A stretch of 64,000 bases of DNA from Isochrysis galbana (GCA_018136815.1 CM030931.1:9300989-9364988), one strand, 5' to 3'; shown: positions 47,201-58,560, numbered from the stretch's first letter. Program-made: numbers and translations. Notes: generated by a model from the sequence alone, not told the origin.

Positions 47201-48703
47201 AGGACGTTGCTGCCGCTTGGGGAGCGGGCTGCCACATGATCGCCCTCAACTTTCAGGTGGGGTGATCCATGCACCTCTGCGGCTTTACAGCCCTTCGCTG
47301 CGGATGCGAGTTGCATGACTCGCTCCCTCTCGAGTGGGCGTCAATCCGATCTGGTACCACCATTTGTTCTCAGACATGGGACACGGCAATGCAGCTAAAC
47401 GCCTCTTTGTTCTCGCTGAACGCCGCGTGTGGCTATGTCCTCAAGCCCGATGTACGCCATCCGCCGCCTGTACCTCTACCTGGTCAACAACTTCCTTCTT
47501 GGCCACCGGAGAACCTCGAACCTCCGACGCGGCTTCGTCTGGTCGTTCTTTCGGGTGCGCGCTCGACCAGCTTGTTCTCTGTGAGAGCCCGTGTGGCACC
47601 CTCGCACCGGCTTCTCTTGCCGAGCACTCGTTTCAACCACGCATCAAGATGGCCACTAAACTGCGCCCACCTCCCTTTCCGATCTCGTTGCGCGTATCAG
47701 GTCAACACCTTCCGAAGCGCGACGGCGACCGTTGTATACGAGAGGAGTGGGATCGGTATCACCCAAAGACAAAATTTGAACACGGCGTCTCCGTCTCGGA
47801 TGAGGCGCTCGTTGATGGTGACGTTGTCTCGCCTTCCGTGGAGGTGCGCCGCCAAAGCAACGGCATGCCGCAGATTGCCTAGTGAGCGCTACCGCACATA
47901 CATGACCTTTCGTCCATTGTTGTCTGCGGCGCAGGTACGCTTGTACGGAGGCCTCATGACCTCTCCCGACGGCGGCGAGCAGCTCCACAAGATGACGTCT
48001 GTTGGGGAAGGGCATTGGCGTAGAGCGGAACCAACATTTCAACAAACCTCGGATGAGGTGATTTGCACCCCTCCGGCAACGCCCGCTGGCATTTTACACG
48101 CAGATGTTGTTATTTTTGGCGGCTCCGTCTTTTTCTAGACGCGACTTGCGATTCGTGCACCAAGATGCGCAAGGATGCCTCAAAATCCCCTCATTCATCC
48201 CCATGCGCACTCCTCGGCAGGTTCGGAACGACGGACTTCTGCCAACTTGGAACTTCGAGTCATGCGCCCTTGTATGGCAACCGGAGCTCACCTTCCTACA
48301 TATTGGTGTCTACAAGACGCGCCGTGGCCGTTTAGGACGCGCTTCAAGAACTCTTCTTGCTTACGAAGTAATTCCTGTCTGGTGCATCCGCCAAGGATAT
48401 CGTTCAGTACCTCTACGTGCGCCCTCAGGAAACTACATCAAGGATTGCTCGCTCCTTGTGTACATTTCGTCCAAAGTGTGCGCCTTCGACGCACCTGAGA
48501 GCCCAAAGCCGCTCTCAGTGCCGCCACCATCGGAACCGTATCCGGGCTCGGAGGACAAGTCGCCTGCTAGGGCACCGCGCCCGCGCGTCTCGCTACAATC
48601 GGTCCTGCCTCCGATCCGACAAGCACCAGCTTGTACACGTTCTGAAGCTGTGCTTCAAAACAGCGATGGGGATGGGAGCGGTGTCACCTCACCCGTAGAA
48701 TAG
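41274..48703 (+). CDS. Membrane-anchored PI-specific phospholipase C (PH-X-Y-C2)
   Basis: PI-PLC cleaves PIP2 to IP3 and diacylglycerol. Exons: 41274-42842, 43116-43636, 43809-44106, 44282-44518, 44663-44884, 45008-45097, 45232-45710, 45841-46220, 46383-46854, 47049-47256, 47374-47451, 47571-47843, 47935-48057, 48221-48703 (the two at 47.4-47.8 kb tentative). The first exon encodes 8-9 membrane helices, then a PH domain (SSLQYVRRGAMVEMIL). X domain: FINSSHNTYLTGNQ, CRCVELDCFDGPDGE, YHRNT, IILSLEMHCSEDQQ; catalytic His, Asn, Glu, Asp, His and Glu are all present. Y domain: SEELSDCTYLSAVKL, YEMSSLSE, RIYPAGTRV, GCHMIALNFQ, GYVLKPD. C2: LRVSGQHLPK, NDGLLPTWNFE, IRQGYRSVPL. The X-Y linker is enlarged to nearly 500 residues. 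Exon phases agree throughout. Upstream helix EHLQRLRDAPVAARL could splice straight into ERFFIFIVAL, making one gene from 36841. Confidence 0.86.
46855..47048 (+). other. Probable GC-AG intron in the PLC Y domain
   Basis: Donor context GGAAG-gcgagt, acceptor tgtcattag. This splice gives KPGR-YYEMSSLSE, with a spacing from SDC to YEM close to that of animal PLC-delta. The alternative GT donor four bases on (gtacct) with acceptor gagcag at 47027 inserts nine extra residues. The GC site resembles the one in the Hsp70 gene. Confidence 0.5.
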
Positions 48704-49365
48704 GAAGCCTTACTGTTATGAGTGGGGTCATCGCCATAGCTCGTACATAGGCATAGTGCACTATAGGTTAAGTCTTCGCTTTCCTTCCCGGCAGTGTTGT
48801 ACAGATATCTTATTCGTGCATCTGTCAACCGTACCCACGTGACATGTGATATGTGAGTGCCAACGGTTGCGCAAACCCGTAGTCTTAAAGACTACCGGGT
48901 TGTCTTCGGGGGGGGGGGGGGAAGACAACGGAAAATGTCTGCCTCCTTTGCCGCCTTCTGAGCAACGGTCGAAGCCTCGCCGATCTTCCCCAAGGTTCGC
49001 TCCCTCCCCCCGAGGGTCTCCCCTGTCATCTCCCCGCTTGGGGTGCCCAGGTTTGCCCTGACAACCCACTAAACAGGGCGCACAACTCATAGGGGCAGGG
49101 AGGCTCGGCGCCCGCCATTGCGCGTTGGCGAGATCCGATCGTCGGGGCAGTCCGTCCGAGGTCCGAGGGAGCAATGGCAGTGCCCCTGGTAGCCCTGCCC
49201 ATGACGGGATTGTACCAGTGGTACCTACTGACTTTTATGGCCCCTACCTCCTCATCAGACCAATCTACGCCGACCGCACGATGCCAACACAGGTGCGCGC
49301 GCGCTGTGAGCCCAGCTGAAGAATCCAGGCCTCAATCACTGAGCTGAGCGAGCGCTAGCACAGGA
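48704..49365. other. Intergenic, no gene recognised
   Basis: The 3' flank of the PLC gene, with a G-run near 48909. It contains short frames without domain signal. Confidence 0.45.
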
Positions 49366-49617
49366 ATGACCAATCTGACCACTCCCATGCACCCCTTGCG
49401 CCTCGCAGACCTTCTCGCCGAGATCAAAGCAATCCTCAAGAGCCACAAGAATGTGAAGGGCGTCGTCCTCGACATCAACGCCGAGTTTTGGTCAGTCAGC
49501 TGGGCTGCCAACACAGCGCAGAAGAAGAAGTACGTGGGCATCATTGATCGCTGGGCTGACTCCGAGAGGACCAAGGTGATGATGAAGTGGGAAGAAGAAA
49601 CTCGCGCCTCCTTGTAG
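49366..49617 (+). CDS. Short unknown ORF, possibly a mobile-element fragment
   Basis: A frame of 83 residues with ordinary, non-repetitive amino-acid composition (VKGVVLDINAEFWSVSWA, AQKKKYVGIIDRWADSER, MMKWEEE). It lies just upstream of gag-like sequence. No family is recognised. It may be an exon fragment of a transposable-element protein. Low confidence that it is a functional gene. Confidence 0.3.
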   Translation: MTNLTTPMHPLRLADLLAEIKAILKSHKNVKGVVLDINAEFWSVSWAANTAQKKKYVGIIDRWADSERTKVMMKWEEETRASL

Positions 49618-49984
49618 CCTATGCATCCTGATTCCCAGGCCTGGTCCTTGTGCTTTGCGATCGCCTGGGTCCCTCCTTGCCGCGTTTTCCCCCCGCACTC
49701 GTCCTCGTTCTCGTCGCAGGTGTTTGCCGTCGTGGGTTTCCCCCCAGCGGTTAGCCTACTCCCTCGCCCTTGTTTTCATCAGTGCACGGGAGGTGTTGTA
49801 GATTCCCTCCTTACTTGCCAACTAACCCTCCCCTTGTACTTGTAACTGTCGATCGCATCGGCTCTCCCGTCGTATCGTCGCTCCCCTCCCGTCGCATCGT
49901 CGCTCTCCTTTCGGGCTTCTCTTCCTTGTTTTTCCATTCCCCGTGTTTCCCCGTTTGAGTGGGGAAAGATACGTGAATGTGAAG

Positions 49985-50460
49985 GGAAGTGGGGTCAGTG
50001 TTGAGTGAGCGTGACATTTTGTTCTTGGTAGTCGTTCTCTCGTTCCCGTCGTTCGTCCTCGTTCGTTCGTTCTCGCTTTCGCCCCATTCTCGCTCTCGCT
50101 CCTCGTCAATAACACTCACTCTACACCCAAGCTCTCAACAACACTCGCGCACTCACCCTCACCCGCTCGCTCCCGTTCTCGCTATGTCCGCCCCGTCGCC
50201 TCGCTCTGCCTCTCCTAAGCCCGCCTCCCTGCCCCCTCTGGAGGCGGGTGAGCCCGTCATTGGCCATCCCCCAACTTCCGCCGCGCCTCTCGCCGCTTCC
50301 CTTCCGTCCCCTCCGTTCCCATCTGAGGCAGTGGTAACCTCGGATCCGTCAGGCCTCTCAACCGACCTTCGGGCACATACGAGGCTAGTGGCAGCAGCGG
50401 TATTAACTCTCATTGTTACTATCAAAGGACGAGTCACACGCCGTGGAGGCGCATAATTAG
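49985..50460 (+). mobile_element. Gag-like N-terminus and leader of a retroelement (truncated)
   Basis: A leader rich in ctcgtt/ctcgct runs and 'aacactcactctacacccaagctctcaacaacactc' precedes the ATG at 50183. That frame reads MSAPSPRSASPKPASLPPL and then the segment shared with 24127-24212 (repeat E), before passing into unrelated sequence. The layout (leader, Ser/Pro-rich start of an internal ORF) is that of the 5' internal part of an LTR retrotransposon. A diverged copy of the leader and start lies near 33640-33830. No RT or integrase follows, so this is a fragment. Confidence 0.5.
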
Positions 50461-50734
50461 TTGCTTTTGCTTTTTCGAACTTGTCGGCAAGTGGCCTAGG
50501 TACTTTTCATGCGCACGATGTACGATGTGGATACTAGATACTACATGATGATATAGCAACTATTGATACTACACATGAACGGGCGGGACCATAATGGTGC
50601 CCAGGAATCGGCTGAATGCTGAAGCCTAATTTGCGTTACATAACACACACGCACCCATGTGACCTGCGAAATAATACTCTACCACAACTTCAACTTCCAA
50701 ACTATTTCGCCAAGTTCATGTTGCGGTTTTTTGG

Positions 50735-51652
50735 TTAGGTCTCTCCATGTCTCCTTCCTCCCTCATTGCCCAGGAGGAGTTCGAAGTCAATAACTACGGG
50801 CTGGTGGTCACTCGCACAGCCGCACCGACACTCGACGAACGCAGTGCGAGGCACTAGCTGCGGGCCGGATGCCGGTGGGCGTGACCATACATAGTCAATA
50901 CGGTAGCGTGGACCTTGCTCCATACGCAAGTGTGCAGTCCATGGAAGCGAGGCGGGGCGTCTGGATGGTTGTGACATGAGAGCGCCAAAAGCATCCGTAA
51001 ATCCTGCGTCACGAAGTCGCCAGAGGGACCCACCATTCGCAGCAGCGTCCGTAGGGGGTGCCCAACCGCGCTGCTGATTATTTGCCTCGTGCACCGCCCA
51101 CTCCTCATCTGTGTAGTCGTGCCTATCTAGCGCGTTCAGATCACCAATTATGAAGTGCTGAAGATGCGATGGTCGGTCAGCCACCATGCTGGAGGAGTTC
51201 AATGATCGTAGAGCGTGATCGAGTTGGATGCGCCGCTCCTTGTCGCAGATGTGGTCGAGATGTGTGACTGCGAGGCGCACGGCAACGCCCAGCACGTTCA
51301 CAGTTGCCCCAAGCATCCCCCTTGCGATGCGATGTGTGCGTCCATCGCGCGCGACCACAGTCGTGCCACCGTCCAAATGAAGATGCTGGATATCACTGAG
51401 AGGCTCCGTCGAGAGGAGCGCGTTGCCATACGTGCCGCGCACATGCCCGAAGAAGGAGGTGTGCTCGAGTCCACACGAAGCGGAGAGCTGGTGGAGGAGC
51501 GAGGGCGTTGCCGCCACGTCGAGCTCGTTGAGGGAGAGGAGGTTGGGCTGCAGCGAGCGGATGGTACGCACGACGCGCGCGACGGAGCACTCGTCCGATA
51601 GGTCGCGGCACCGCCGCACGTTCCACTGCACCACGCGCAGCACCTCGCGCAT
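50735..51652 (-). CDS. Endonuclease/exonuclease/phosphatase (EEP) family hydrolase
   Basis: A single-exon frame of 305 residues from the ATG at 51652. It carries the EEP metal-site motifs in order: VVQWNVRR (about 7-14), LSLNELD (metal-binding Glu, about 39-45), AVTHLDHI (catalytic His region, about 128-135), IIGDLNALD (about 168-176), YRIDYVW (about 255-261) and SDHQPVV (catalytic Asp-His near the C-terminus). The family hydrolyses phosphodiester or phosphomonoester bonds in nucleic acids, inositol phosphates or lipids; the substrate cannot be told here. There is no signal peptide or membrane segment. Unusually for this window it is intronless. Confidence 0.85.
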   Translation of the reverse strand: MREVLRVVQWNVRRCRDLSDECSVARVVRTIRSLQPNLLSLNELDVAATPSLLHQLSASCGLEHTSFFGHVRGTYGNALLSTEPLSDIQHLHLDGGTTVVARDGRTHRIARGMLGATVNVLGVAVRLAVTHLDHICDKERRIQLDHALRSLNSSSMVADRPSHLQHFIIGDLNALDRHDYTDEEWAVHEANNQQRGWAPPTDAAANGGSLWRLRDAGFTDAFGALMSQPSRRPASLPWTAHLRMEQGPRYRIDYVWSRPPASGPQLVPRTAFVECRCGCASDHQPVVIDFELLLGNEGGRRHGET

Positions 51653-52197
51653 CGAGCCGAGCGAGCGGCAAGCGTCGCGCCAGGTGTGTTCACACCTCCT
51701 TCTCTTGCAGTATTTATTCTCTTTCTCCTACTACTATGCTTTTTCACTGGGCACCCTCTGGGCACATTATGTTATCCCAGAGTTCTCCTATTGCTAGGTT
51801 CACTCGGGCACCCTCTGGGCACATGATGTTACCGTTGTGACGAATCCCCCGTGCCCCTGTGTGTAACCCCGCCTCGGCGCCTCGGCTTAAGGCAGCGCGT
51901 GAGATGGCGGAGGAGGAGCTGCTTTCGCTTTTTACACAGCACGGAATAGGAATGGCGGAGGCCTAGGCCATAACCATAACCACCGCCGCACGTGACGCGG
52001 ATGGGAGTGGGCGGCGTGGGTTCGTGTAGTGCTTGTGTCGTGAGCTGGTGCTCAGACGACTCCCTCCGCAGCTTGAGGGCGATTTCTTCATGCGTAGCTT
52101 CTACTAGGCCAAAACCGACCGGGGGACTAAAGTAACACAGCACGCGAGAAAAATACCGTTACACGAAAATGGCCTCATCTCATCTCACCTCATATCA
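51653..52197. other. Intergenic between EEP and MATE genes
   Basis: It contains an imperfect direct duplication, 'ttcactNgggcaccctctgggcacatNatgtta', at about 51739-51776 and 51800-51832. This is the upstream side of the EEP gene and the downstream side of the MATE gene. Confidence 0.5.
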
Positions 52198-53888
52198 TCA
52201 AGGATGCTCGTGTTGCCGCAGCGGCTGAACTCTTTGTACATACTCCCCATCTCCCATCGCCTCACCTCCGAGTCGTGTGCTGCGTAGCAGCGCAAGCTTG
52301 GCCTCGGACGACCAATCGACGCGGCGCAACAATATCGCAAAAAAAGTGCTGCCAACTGACAAGCCGACTGATATTCCGATCCAGAGTGCCTCAACGCCCA
52401 TGCCTGCACCAAAGGCCATGGCAATACCCAGCGGCATGCCGATTATCCAGAAGGAGAAGACATTGACCGTCGCTATGATTGGTTGCCGGCCGAGTCCTCG
52501 GAGTACCCCTGAGGCTACGCCTTGATAGCCATCAACTACTTGGAAGAGCGCCACCACAGGTGCCACTTCGGCAACTCGCTTGGCGATGATGTCATCTGAC
52601 GTGAAGATGTACGCCACGTAGTTGCGACTCGCGTACATGGCCAACCCACACAGAGCCATGAAGCCGACTCCTAAGCATAGGCACGCAGTCGCCGTGGCGC
52701 GCGCTCTCCTCGGTGCCTGAGCGCCAAGCTGGTTGCCCACGATGATGGTGGCAGCAGTGGAAACGCCGAAGGGAAACGTCGTAAAAGCCAAAGAGGCTAT
52801 GGAGAGTAGGACGACGTTGGCGTCGAGAGAGACCTCTCCCATCTTACCCGCAAGGACCGACTGCACGTCGAAGAACCATGCCTCCACTCCCATCATCACA
52901 CCACCAGGGAGGCCTAGAAGCAAAAAGACGCCCAGACTTGAAAGAAGCCATGGCGGCAGTAGTGAGCCAGTGCTGCCACCAAGCCGAGTGCAGGCTCTAC
53001 GGTCACTCTGCGTGCCCACGGCCCAAGATTGTACTACCTCCCACGCTGCAAGTAGGAAGAACGCGACTGTACGTACTAGGCTAGTGCCGAGCGGCGAGCC
53101 AGCGAAGCCCCAGCCAATGCCCCAAATGAAGCTATAATTGGTGGCCACATTCAGAACATTCGAGAAAAGCAACACGTATATTGACGGGGCCACGCGGCCC
53201 TGCGCTTGCTGGTACTTTTGGACAACAGTGAAGAGGCCGTAACCAGGCAGTCCAAGCGCAAGACCACTGCAGTACTGCCACGTCATCGCCGCCATCGCCT
53301 CGCCCTGGCCAAAGACATTGTGAACGACCCACTCGCTCAGCCAGAGGAGGGTGCAACCAGGAATGCAGAGCCCGCACATCACGATCGTGGCACAGAGCCC
53401 CCAACGGTGAAGTGCGACAACGTCACCCGCGCCATTTGCCTGCGCGGCCAGCGTGTCGAGTGCCGTCATCACACCCATGATGAAGAACCAGACCATGCTG
53501 CGAAGTGGCGGATCGGCGGTTACCTCCTTGCAACTTGGCACGCAAAAGCCTTCCGGGCCGACGAGCTCGGATCTCTGGCGCCAAGCGAGGGCCCCAGGCT
53601 ATCAAGGTGGCGTCTGGGACGTGTCCCGACCACCGATCCAGCGTCAAGTAAGCTTGCTGGCCGCACACAGCGCGAGCAAACCCCAGAGCCAAACCAAGTG
53701 GCCAGAGCTACGCACCTAAAGTAAGCATTGCCCAGCGCCGCGGCGGCGAGCTCGGTCGGGCCGAGATGGCCGAGGAAGGCAGCGTCGATGATCTGGAGCA
53801 CAAACTGCAGTCCATTCGACGCGATCACCGGCAGCGCCAGCCGGAGCACCGGACGGATCTCCGAGAGGCCGCCCCACTCGCTCTCCAT
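52198..53888 (-). CDS. MATE family multidrug/toxic-compound extrusion transporter
   Basis: Two exons, 53716-53888 and 52198-53497 (phase 2), give 490 residues with 12 membrane helices. MATE carriers export organic cations or metabolites in exchange for H+ or Na+. The first exon carries LALPVIASNGLQFVLQIID and FLGHLGPTELAAAALGNAY, and the splice restores the family's GN-x-YF-x-x-x-W-x-x-xxG-x-x-xALDTLA motif (SMVWFFIMGVMTALDTLAAQ). The second MATE repeat is seen in LSIASLAFTTFPFGVSTAAT, VGNQLGAQAPRRAR and VVDGYQGVASGVLRGLGRQ. The length is usual for the family. Substrate and membrane (plasma or vacuolar) cannot be told. The start is the ATG at 53888, next to a divergent non-coding repeat. Confidence 0.92.
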
Positions 53889-53939
53889 CGTCGCACGCGG
53901 CGGCCGAGAGCATCAGCGGACCGCTGACTCTGAGATCGT

Positions 53940-54110
53940 GTCAGAGTTTTCTTGTTGTCCTAGTTTAATCCTAGTGCTGAGGGACCGTGCCTCACCGGCA
54001 ACGGAGCCCCTACCCCTACCCCGCGATGGGGGTATGCGGTATGCGCGGCTGGTGCATGGCTCGTCCGGTGTATGTGGCTAGGGATGCTAGCCAACAAAAA
54101 CAACCTTTCA
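53940..54110 (+). repeat. Dispersed repeat C, copy 2
   Basis: Near-identical to 22010-22205. The following 40 bp (ctttcaaaattctcgcctcgctcgcggccttgca) resemble the reverse complement of part of repeat D. Confidence 0.8.
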
Positions 54111-54532
54111 AAATTCTCGCCTCGCTCGCGGCCTTGCATCGTGCTATGCTACCACGCCTTCGCCTTCGCTCCCCTCCTCCCTCCTACCCTCCTATCTCCT
54201 ATCTCCTCATCCCTATCCCTCACTATCACTATCACTAACACTAACCTGCCTTGCGGCGACTCCCCTCGTGCGCTACTTACTACTCAGGGGCCCGGGTCAT
54301 GGGGGGCGGCGGGATACGGCACAGGTTGTCCCGATCCTTAGCGGTAAGGTTCTCTCCTCCCTCTTGTTCTGCTAAGCGGTCGGGGTGTCTTCGTGAGTAT
54401 TTTCATTTTCGAGTCCTTATGGCTTATGCGTATGGGTCGTCGAGGGTAGTGGGTAGTACGTGTCAGTTACCTGTTTATACTTATCTGTGCAACGGCGTCA
54501 ATGTCGTGCTGCGTTGTTGTGTTCTGTGCGTC
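54111..54532. other. Gene-free stretch
   Basis: Short simple-sequence runs (cctcct, cactat) and no recognisable gene. Confidence 0.4.
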
Positions 54533-54790
54533 TCAAGCCAATTTGTTGGTGATGTCTAGCGCGTGCGCTATGAGTTTGAGGTTGTCTCCCAACGTCCAGC
54601 GTGAGTCTGCCTTTATTGTTCTCGGGGAAACGGGGGTGCTCAGCTCGAGCGCGCTCTTGATTTTTGTTTTCCTCCACTGAGTAGCCCTCTGGGTACGAAT
54701 CAAGCAGCGTGTTCCGGCCGGTTTCAGCCCTCGCACTAGGGTCGTGAATCTCGTGATGGTGGATTCCAATATGGGCACGTGCACGTGGCG
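54533..54790 (-). pseudogene. LINE C-terminal tail fragment, copy 3
   Basis: The reverse-strand frame reads VPILESTITRFTTLVRGL, then ALELSTPVSPRTIK, then LGDNLKLIAHALDITNKLA. It is homologous to the tails at 18678-18985 and 21340-21627. As in copy 1, repeat B lies directly upstream in the same relative order. Confidence 0.7.
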
Positions 54791-54839
54791 TGAAATTTGT
54801 ATGCCCAGCTCTCTGGGAGAGTCTGGGCTCTGGGCAGTC

Positions 54840-54977
54840 TAGGTGAGTCCCCCCTGCATGCCAAGTGGCAGCGCAGGGTGGTGGGGGTGGTTCTCGCCCC
54901 CCATGAGGGGGGTCGAGAGAGTGGGGGGGGGGGCGTGAGGCCCCCCTCCATCCTCCATGGCGACCAATCAATCATAA
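54840..54977 (-). repeat. Dispersed repeat B, copy 3
   Basis: Near-identical on the + strand to 18535-18675, although the adjoining LINE tail is on the - strand here and on the + strand there. Repeat B is partly symmetrical, with C-run/G-run ends, so its strand is uncertain. Confidence 0.7.
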
Positions 54978-56889
54978 GATTAGTTGGTAAGAAGATTATA
55001 GTAGTAAAGTTTTGCGCAAAAACATGCCACCTAGAGGCACAGCAGGGAAGACTAGAGACTAGGACCAGACTACTAGGGACTAGGACTAGGACTAGGGGCA
55101 GGACCACCCCACTACTGGTATGTATTTTATTATCTACGAAGGATCGCCGGACACGGACAAGTCACAAGCCGAGGGTGGTGGTGCTCATCGTACCAAAGAG
55201 CTGCGCCCACCTCCCTCGTCGTGGCCTAGAGTAGAGCAACCCGAGACAAGAGACAAGCGGCTGTCTAGTACTGACGAGAATATGCACCAACTAGCAAGAA
55301 CAGGCACCAACCTTTCTTGTGCAGACTAGACTTACCCGCGAGAGCCTCTGCACTCGCATAGCCAAACGTTGGTGCGCGTGCAACTCCTGCACCAACATGG
55401 CCCATCGTTTGGGCACACCCAAGAACAACTTAAGCTGTAGCTCACCCGAAACACATGCGTCCTTTCAAGGAACGCGACGAAGGAGGAAGCCTTAGAGGTT
55501 GGCCTAAAGGATACCAGTTGTTGCCAGGTTTGAAAGCAGTGCATTTGTAGCAAGTCTACGTGATATCAAGGTGAAGCGCATGCTGAGTACGAATGCGTTG
55601 CCATTCCGTAATGCTTCCTTGCGGCGGCGTCTGTCGATGGCACACGACATCTGCCGTTAGGTACGGCACACGCCGTCAACTTCTCGTGTCACCAGATGGC
55701 GCAAGATTTACTCAGGCGAAGGACCAAAGGCGACCGGTAAGGCTAGCTAAAGCAAGGGCGGCTCGAGAAGGCGACGTCTTGGGATCCGTTTTGCGAGGAT
55801 GAGACGTCCACTAGCGGCGTGGCGTGAAGAGTGGTCCTACGCATCCTGCTATGCCCTGTATCGCCATGCGAACATAGCGCCCTTTGCCGAGGGGCAAGCA
55901 TCCTCAGGAGCAAGCATTCTGCTCATCCTAGTGGAGTTGTCGAAGCGCTTGAAGTAGGCGAGAGGGCTGTTGCTACCCAATTCGGGTACGGCGCTTCACG
56001 ACGCAACATGATTCATCGATGGCACACGACGCACTACTGGCACCCAGTTCGGGAGATTGATCGAATTGGTGCGGACATGAAGCTAGTCATTGTGTGACGG
56101 AACCTCCCGCTAGATGAAAATGCAAAAAGCATTTGGGTCGCATGAGGAAAAGCATGCGAAGCCCTTGGTCCATCTTGTGGCATACCGAATGCAAAAGGGC
56201 AGCACGCCGCCAATGATGAGGCCAGAGGTATACCAGAATGTTGACCAAAGATGCGAATTCTTTAAGCATTGGTGAAAAGTACTGAGCAACCATGTCTAGC
56301 CTTTGATAGCGGGCGTGAGCACTCGAGAAAGCTTCTCACCCACTGGATAGGAAGACGGATGCCAAAGTCAGGTCAGGTAGAGCGGCGGCACAACAGCATC
56401 GTGCAGTCTGAGCCTATCGTATAGCCACTATTACAGTGAATTTTGCAGCGTGAGCAGAACGTTTGCTGACGACTCCGGCATTGCAGGGCCTACATTGGCC
56501 GATTGTGCACACCGCAATAGGGAACAGTGTTGTCCGAGCCGGGCGGGCATGGAGGATCAACCTCTGCCTGAGACCCCACCGTATCAGCCCATTACCCTGC
56601 GGGTGTGACCTCTTTTGCCAGGGACCGTAAAAGTGCCAACGGCCGATACGGGAAGGGCCACCGACTCGCCCTTCTGAGATGTTCGACTCCGGGGCAAGTA
56701 CGGTCCTCAACGAGGCATGTAATCAGTCGGACAGCCAGCCGATAGCGTCTATTATTCCAAGCTCGGATAGGACGCATTTCAGCACCGTTGGATGGCAAGA
56801 GCCCAAGAATATCCTGCAGGGCCATCGCCATCGTGCCGTTGACGCCGCACCAGCCAGCATAGCTCCAATTCTTCGTGAGAGCTCGGTGA
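54978..56889. other. Gene-free stretch
   Basis: No domain or coding bias is found in any frame. 'tcgatggcacacgac' occurs twice (about 55636 and 56017). A short motif series 'ctagagactaggaccagactactagggactaggactagg' at about 55050-55095 is a local ctagga tandem. Confidence 0.5.
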
Positions 56890-58051
56890 TCATCGCCGAT
56901 AATCGGGGTCATCACACGGGTCAAGCTCCACCTTGCGTCCGCGACCACGCGACCTGCCGTTCGTTGGCTTGCTTGGCGCAGTGCCCACTCCATCCGCACA
57001 AGAAGCCAGGATCGCATCGGCTCCGCGCACGCCATTGGCTGCGCGAACACCACCTGCAACTGTCTCCTTGCCCAAGACTGCAGTGGCCGCAGCGAGCTCC
57101 GACTCTGCAACCCGCTTACGCTCTAAGGCCAGGGCCTTGAACTCCTCATCCGTCATCGACGCCAATCGAGCGCGTAGATCCTTGCCATTGGTTTCTTCAC
57201 TGCCATCGATATCGTCACCCACGCCACCCGTGTTGTCTTCCAGGCGCAGCCGCCTCCGGTTGCTTTCATACTTTTGCTGGCGAGCTTGCTGCTCGAGCGC
57301 CGCATGCTTCTTCTCCATGGCATCGAGCGACTCCTTCAAAAACTGGTATTGCTTTGGAGCCGATGCTGGCATGCCCGCTGCGCGTGCAGCAGCCTCCTCT
57401 TTCCGAGTGGTTTGCAGCAACTACGGAGAGGAGAGAAAGCAGAAATGTGAATATGGTCGCAAGGGGTGGCGGGCAATCAGTACACTTCCGCACAAAGGCC
57501 ATCGAATGACCTACCTGGGGGACGGGGACCAATGGCCCTTGCGATCGCGGACCACGATGATAGACAGAGTCGGAGCCGAGTAAGGCTGCCTTGCGAGCCT
57601 TCTCCTTGCGCTCAGCTTCACGTGCTTCTGCGAGCCGCTCCTCGCGAACCTGCGCCTCGCGTTGGCGGACCCAGCGAGCCTCCTCTGCCGCCGCACGGCG
57701 CTGCTCCTCCCGCGATGCCTCCGAGGTGAATTCTCCAATTGGCTCCCATGCGAGCTTACCTCCACGCTCGACCGCGACGAGTTGAACGCCTGCAACCTTA
57801 CGCATGTCGCCTGGTTTGGCCTTCGGCCCGCCCTTTGCCGGAGGCGCGCCGGCGCTCCGGCCGCCCTCCTTGGGAGGAGAGCGGGCAGTGCCGCCCGTCG
57901 CCCCACGGCCGCTGCCCCGGCCACCCCGGCCGCCTTTGATGTTGGCTGGCCTGATCTCGCCAACACCACGTCCGACGCCCTTCCCACGCCCCTTCCGGCC
58001 GCTGGTGCCAGCTCCTCCTCCACCATCGCTGCGGCCACGTCCCTCACCCAT
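56890..58051 (-). CDS. Gly/Arg-rich protein with central coiled coil, unknown function
   Basis: Two exons (57515-58051 and 56890-57420, phase 0) give 355 residues. The N-terminal 70 residues are RG/RGG-rich (GRGRSDGGGGAG, KGGRGGRGSGRGATGG), as in RNA-binding or nucleolar proteins. A charged coiled coil of about 55 residues follows (SREEQRRAAAEEARWVRQRE). The second exon holds another helical stretch (QFLKESLDAMEKKHAALEQQ), LRARLASMTDEEFKALALER and a basic tail with RSRGRGRK. No named family is recognised. The ATG at 58051 is chosen because upstream sequence in frame is a simple pyrimidine tract. An RNA-related role is inferred from composition only. Confidence 0.68.
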
Positions 58052-58560
58052 AACGAAGAGATGGAGGGCGAGAGAACGGGAGGGAGGCAGAGGGACGGGG
58101 GGAGCGGGGGAAGTGGGAGCCCGCGCGAGGGAGGCGCAGGTGGGCGAGGAGACGGAGAGGTGGGGGCCGGGGGGCGGGGAGGGGAGGGGAGGAAGAGAGA
58201 GGAAGAGCGAGGAAGAGATAATAGATTTGGGGACGGGAGAGCGCGCGGGCGGGGGCGGGGGGGGGGGGAGAGCGAGAAGAAGCGGGGAGGGGGGGAAGCT
58301 CGCCCCTTCTCTCACGGAGAGCAAACTCAGAGAGAGAGAGAGAGAGAGGGGGGGGGGGGGGGGGGGGGGAGAGAGAGAGAGAGAGAGAGAGATCCTGTGG
58401 TTGTAGCGAGAGATAGAAAGAGCAAGATGAGACGAGAGAGAGAGGATGAGGAACGAACCGGACCCTCTTCATGAGAGGTGGAAAGTCAATGGAGTGAAGA
58501 GAGAAGAAACCGAGGGAGCATAGAAAGAACAAAAGAGAGACCGTCCTCGAGTCGACTGTC
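58052..58560. repeat. Purine-rich tract with G- and GA-runs
   Basis: Upstream of the Gly/Arg-rich gene. The + strand is nearly all purine, with a (GA)n at about 58330-58350, a G-run at about 58349-58369 and (GA)n to about 58392. Relative to the - strand gene it is a pyrimidine tract. Confidence 0.75.

Noticed and set aside
56592-57110. 172-codon - strand frame overlapping the Gly/Arg-rich gene's second exon
   Set aside because: Out of frame with the better-supported exon and without motif; a shadow.
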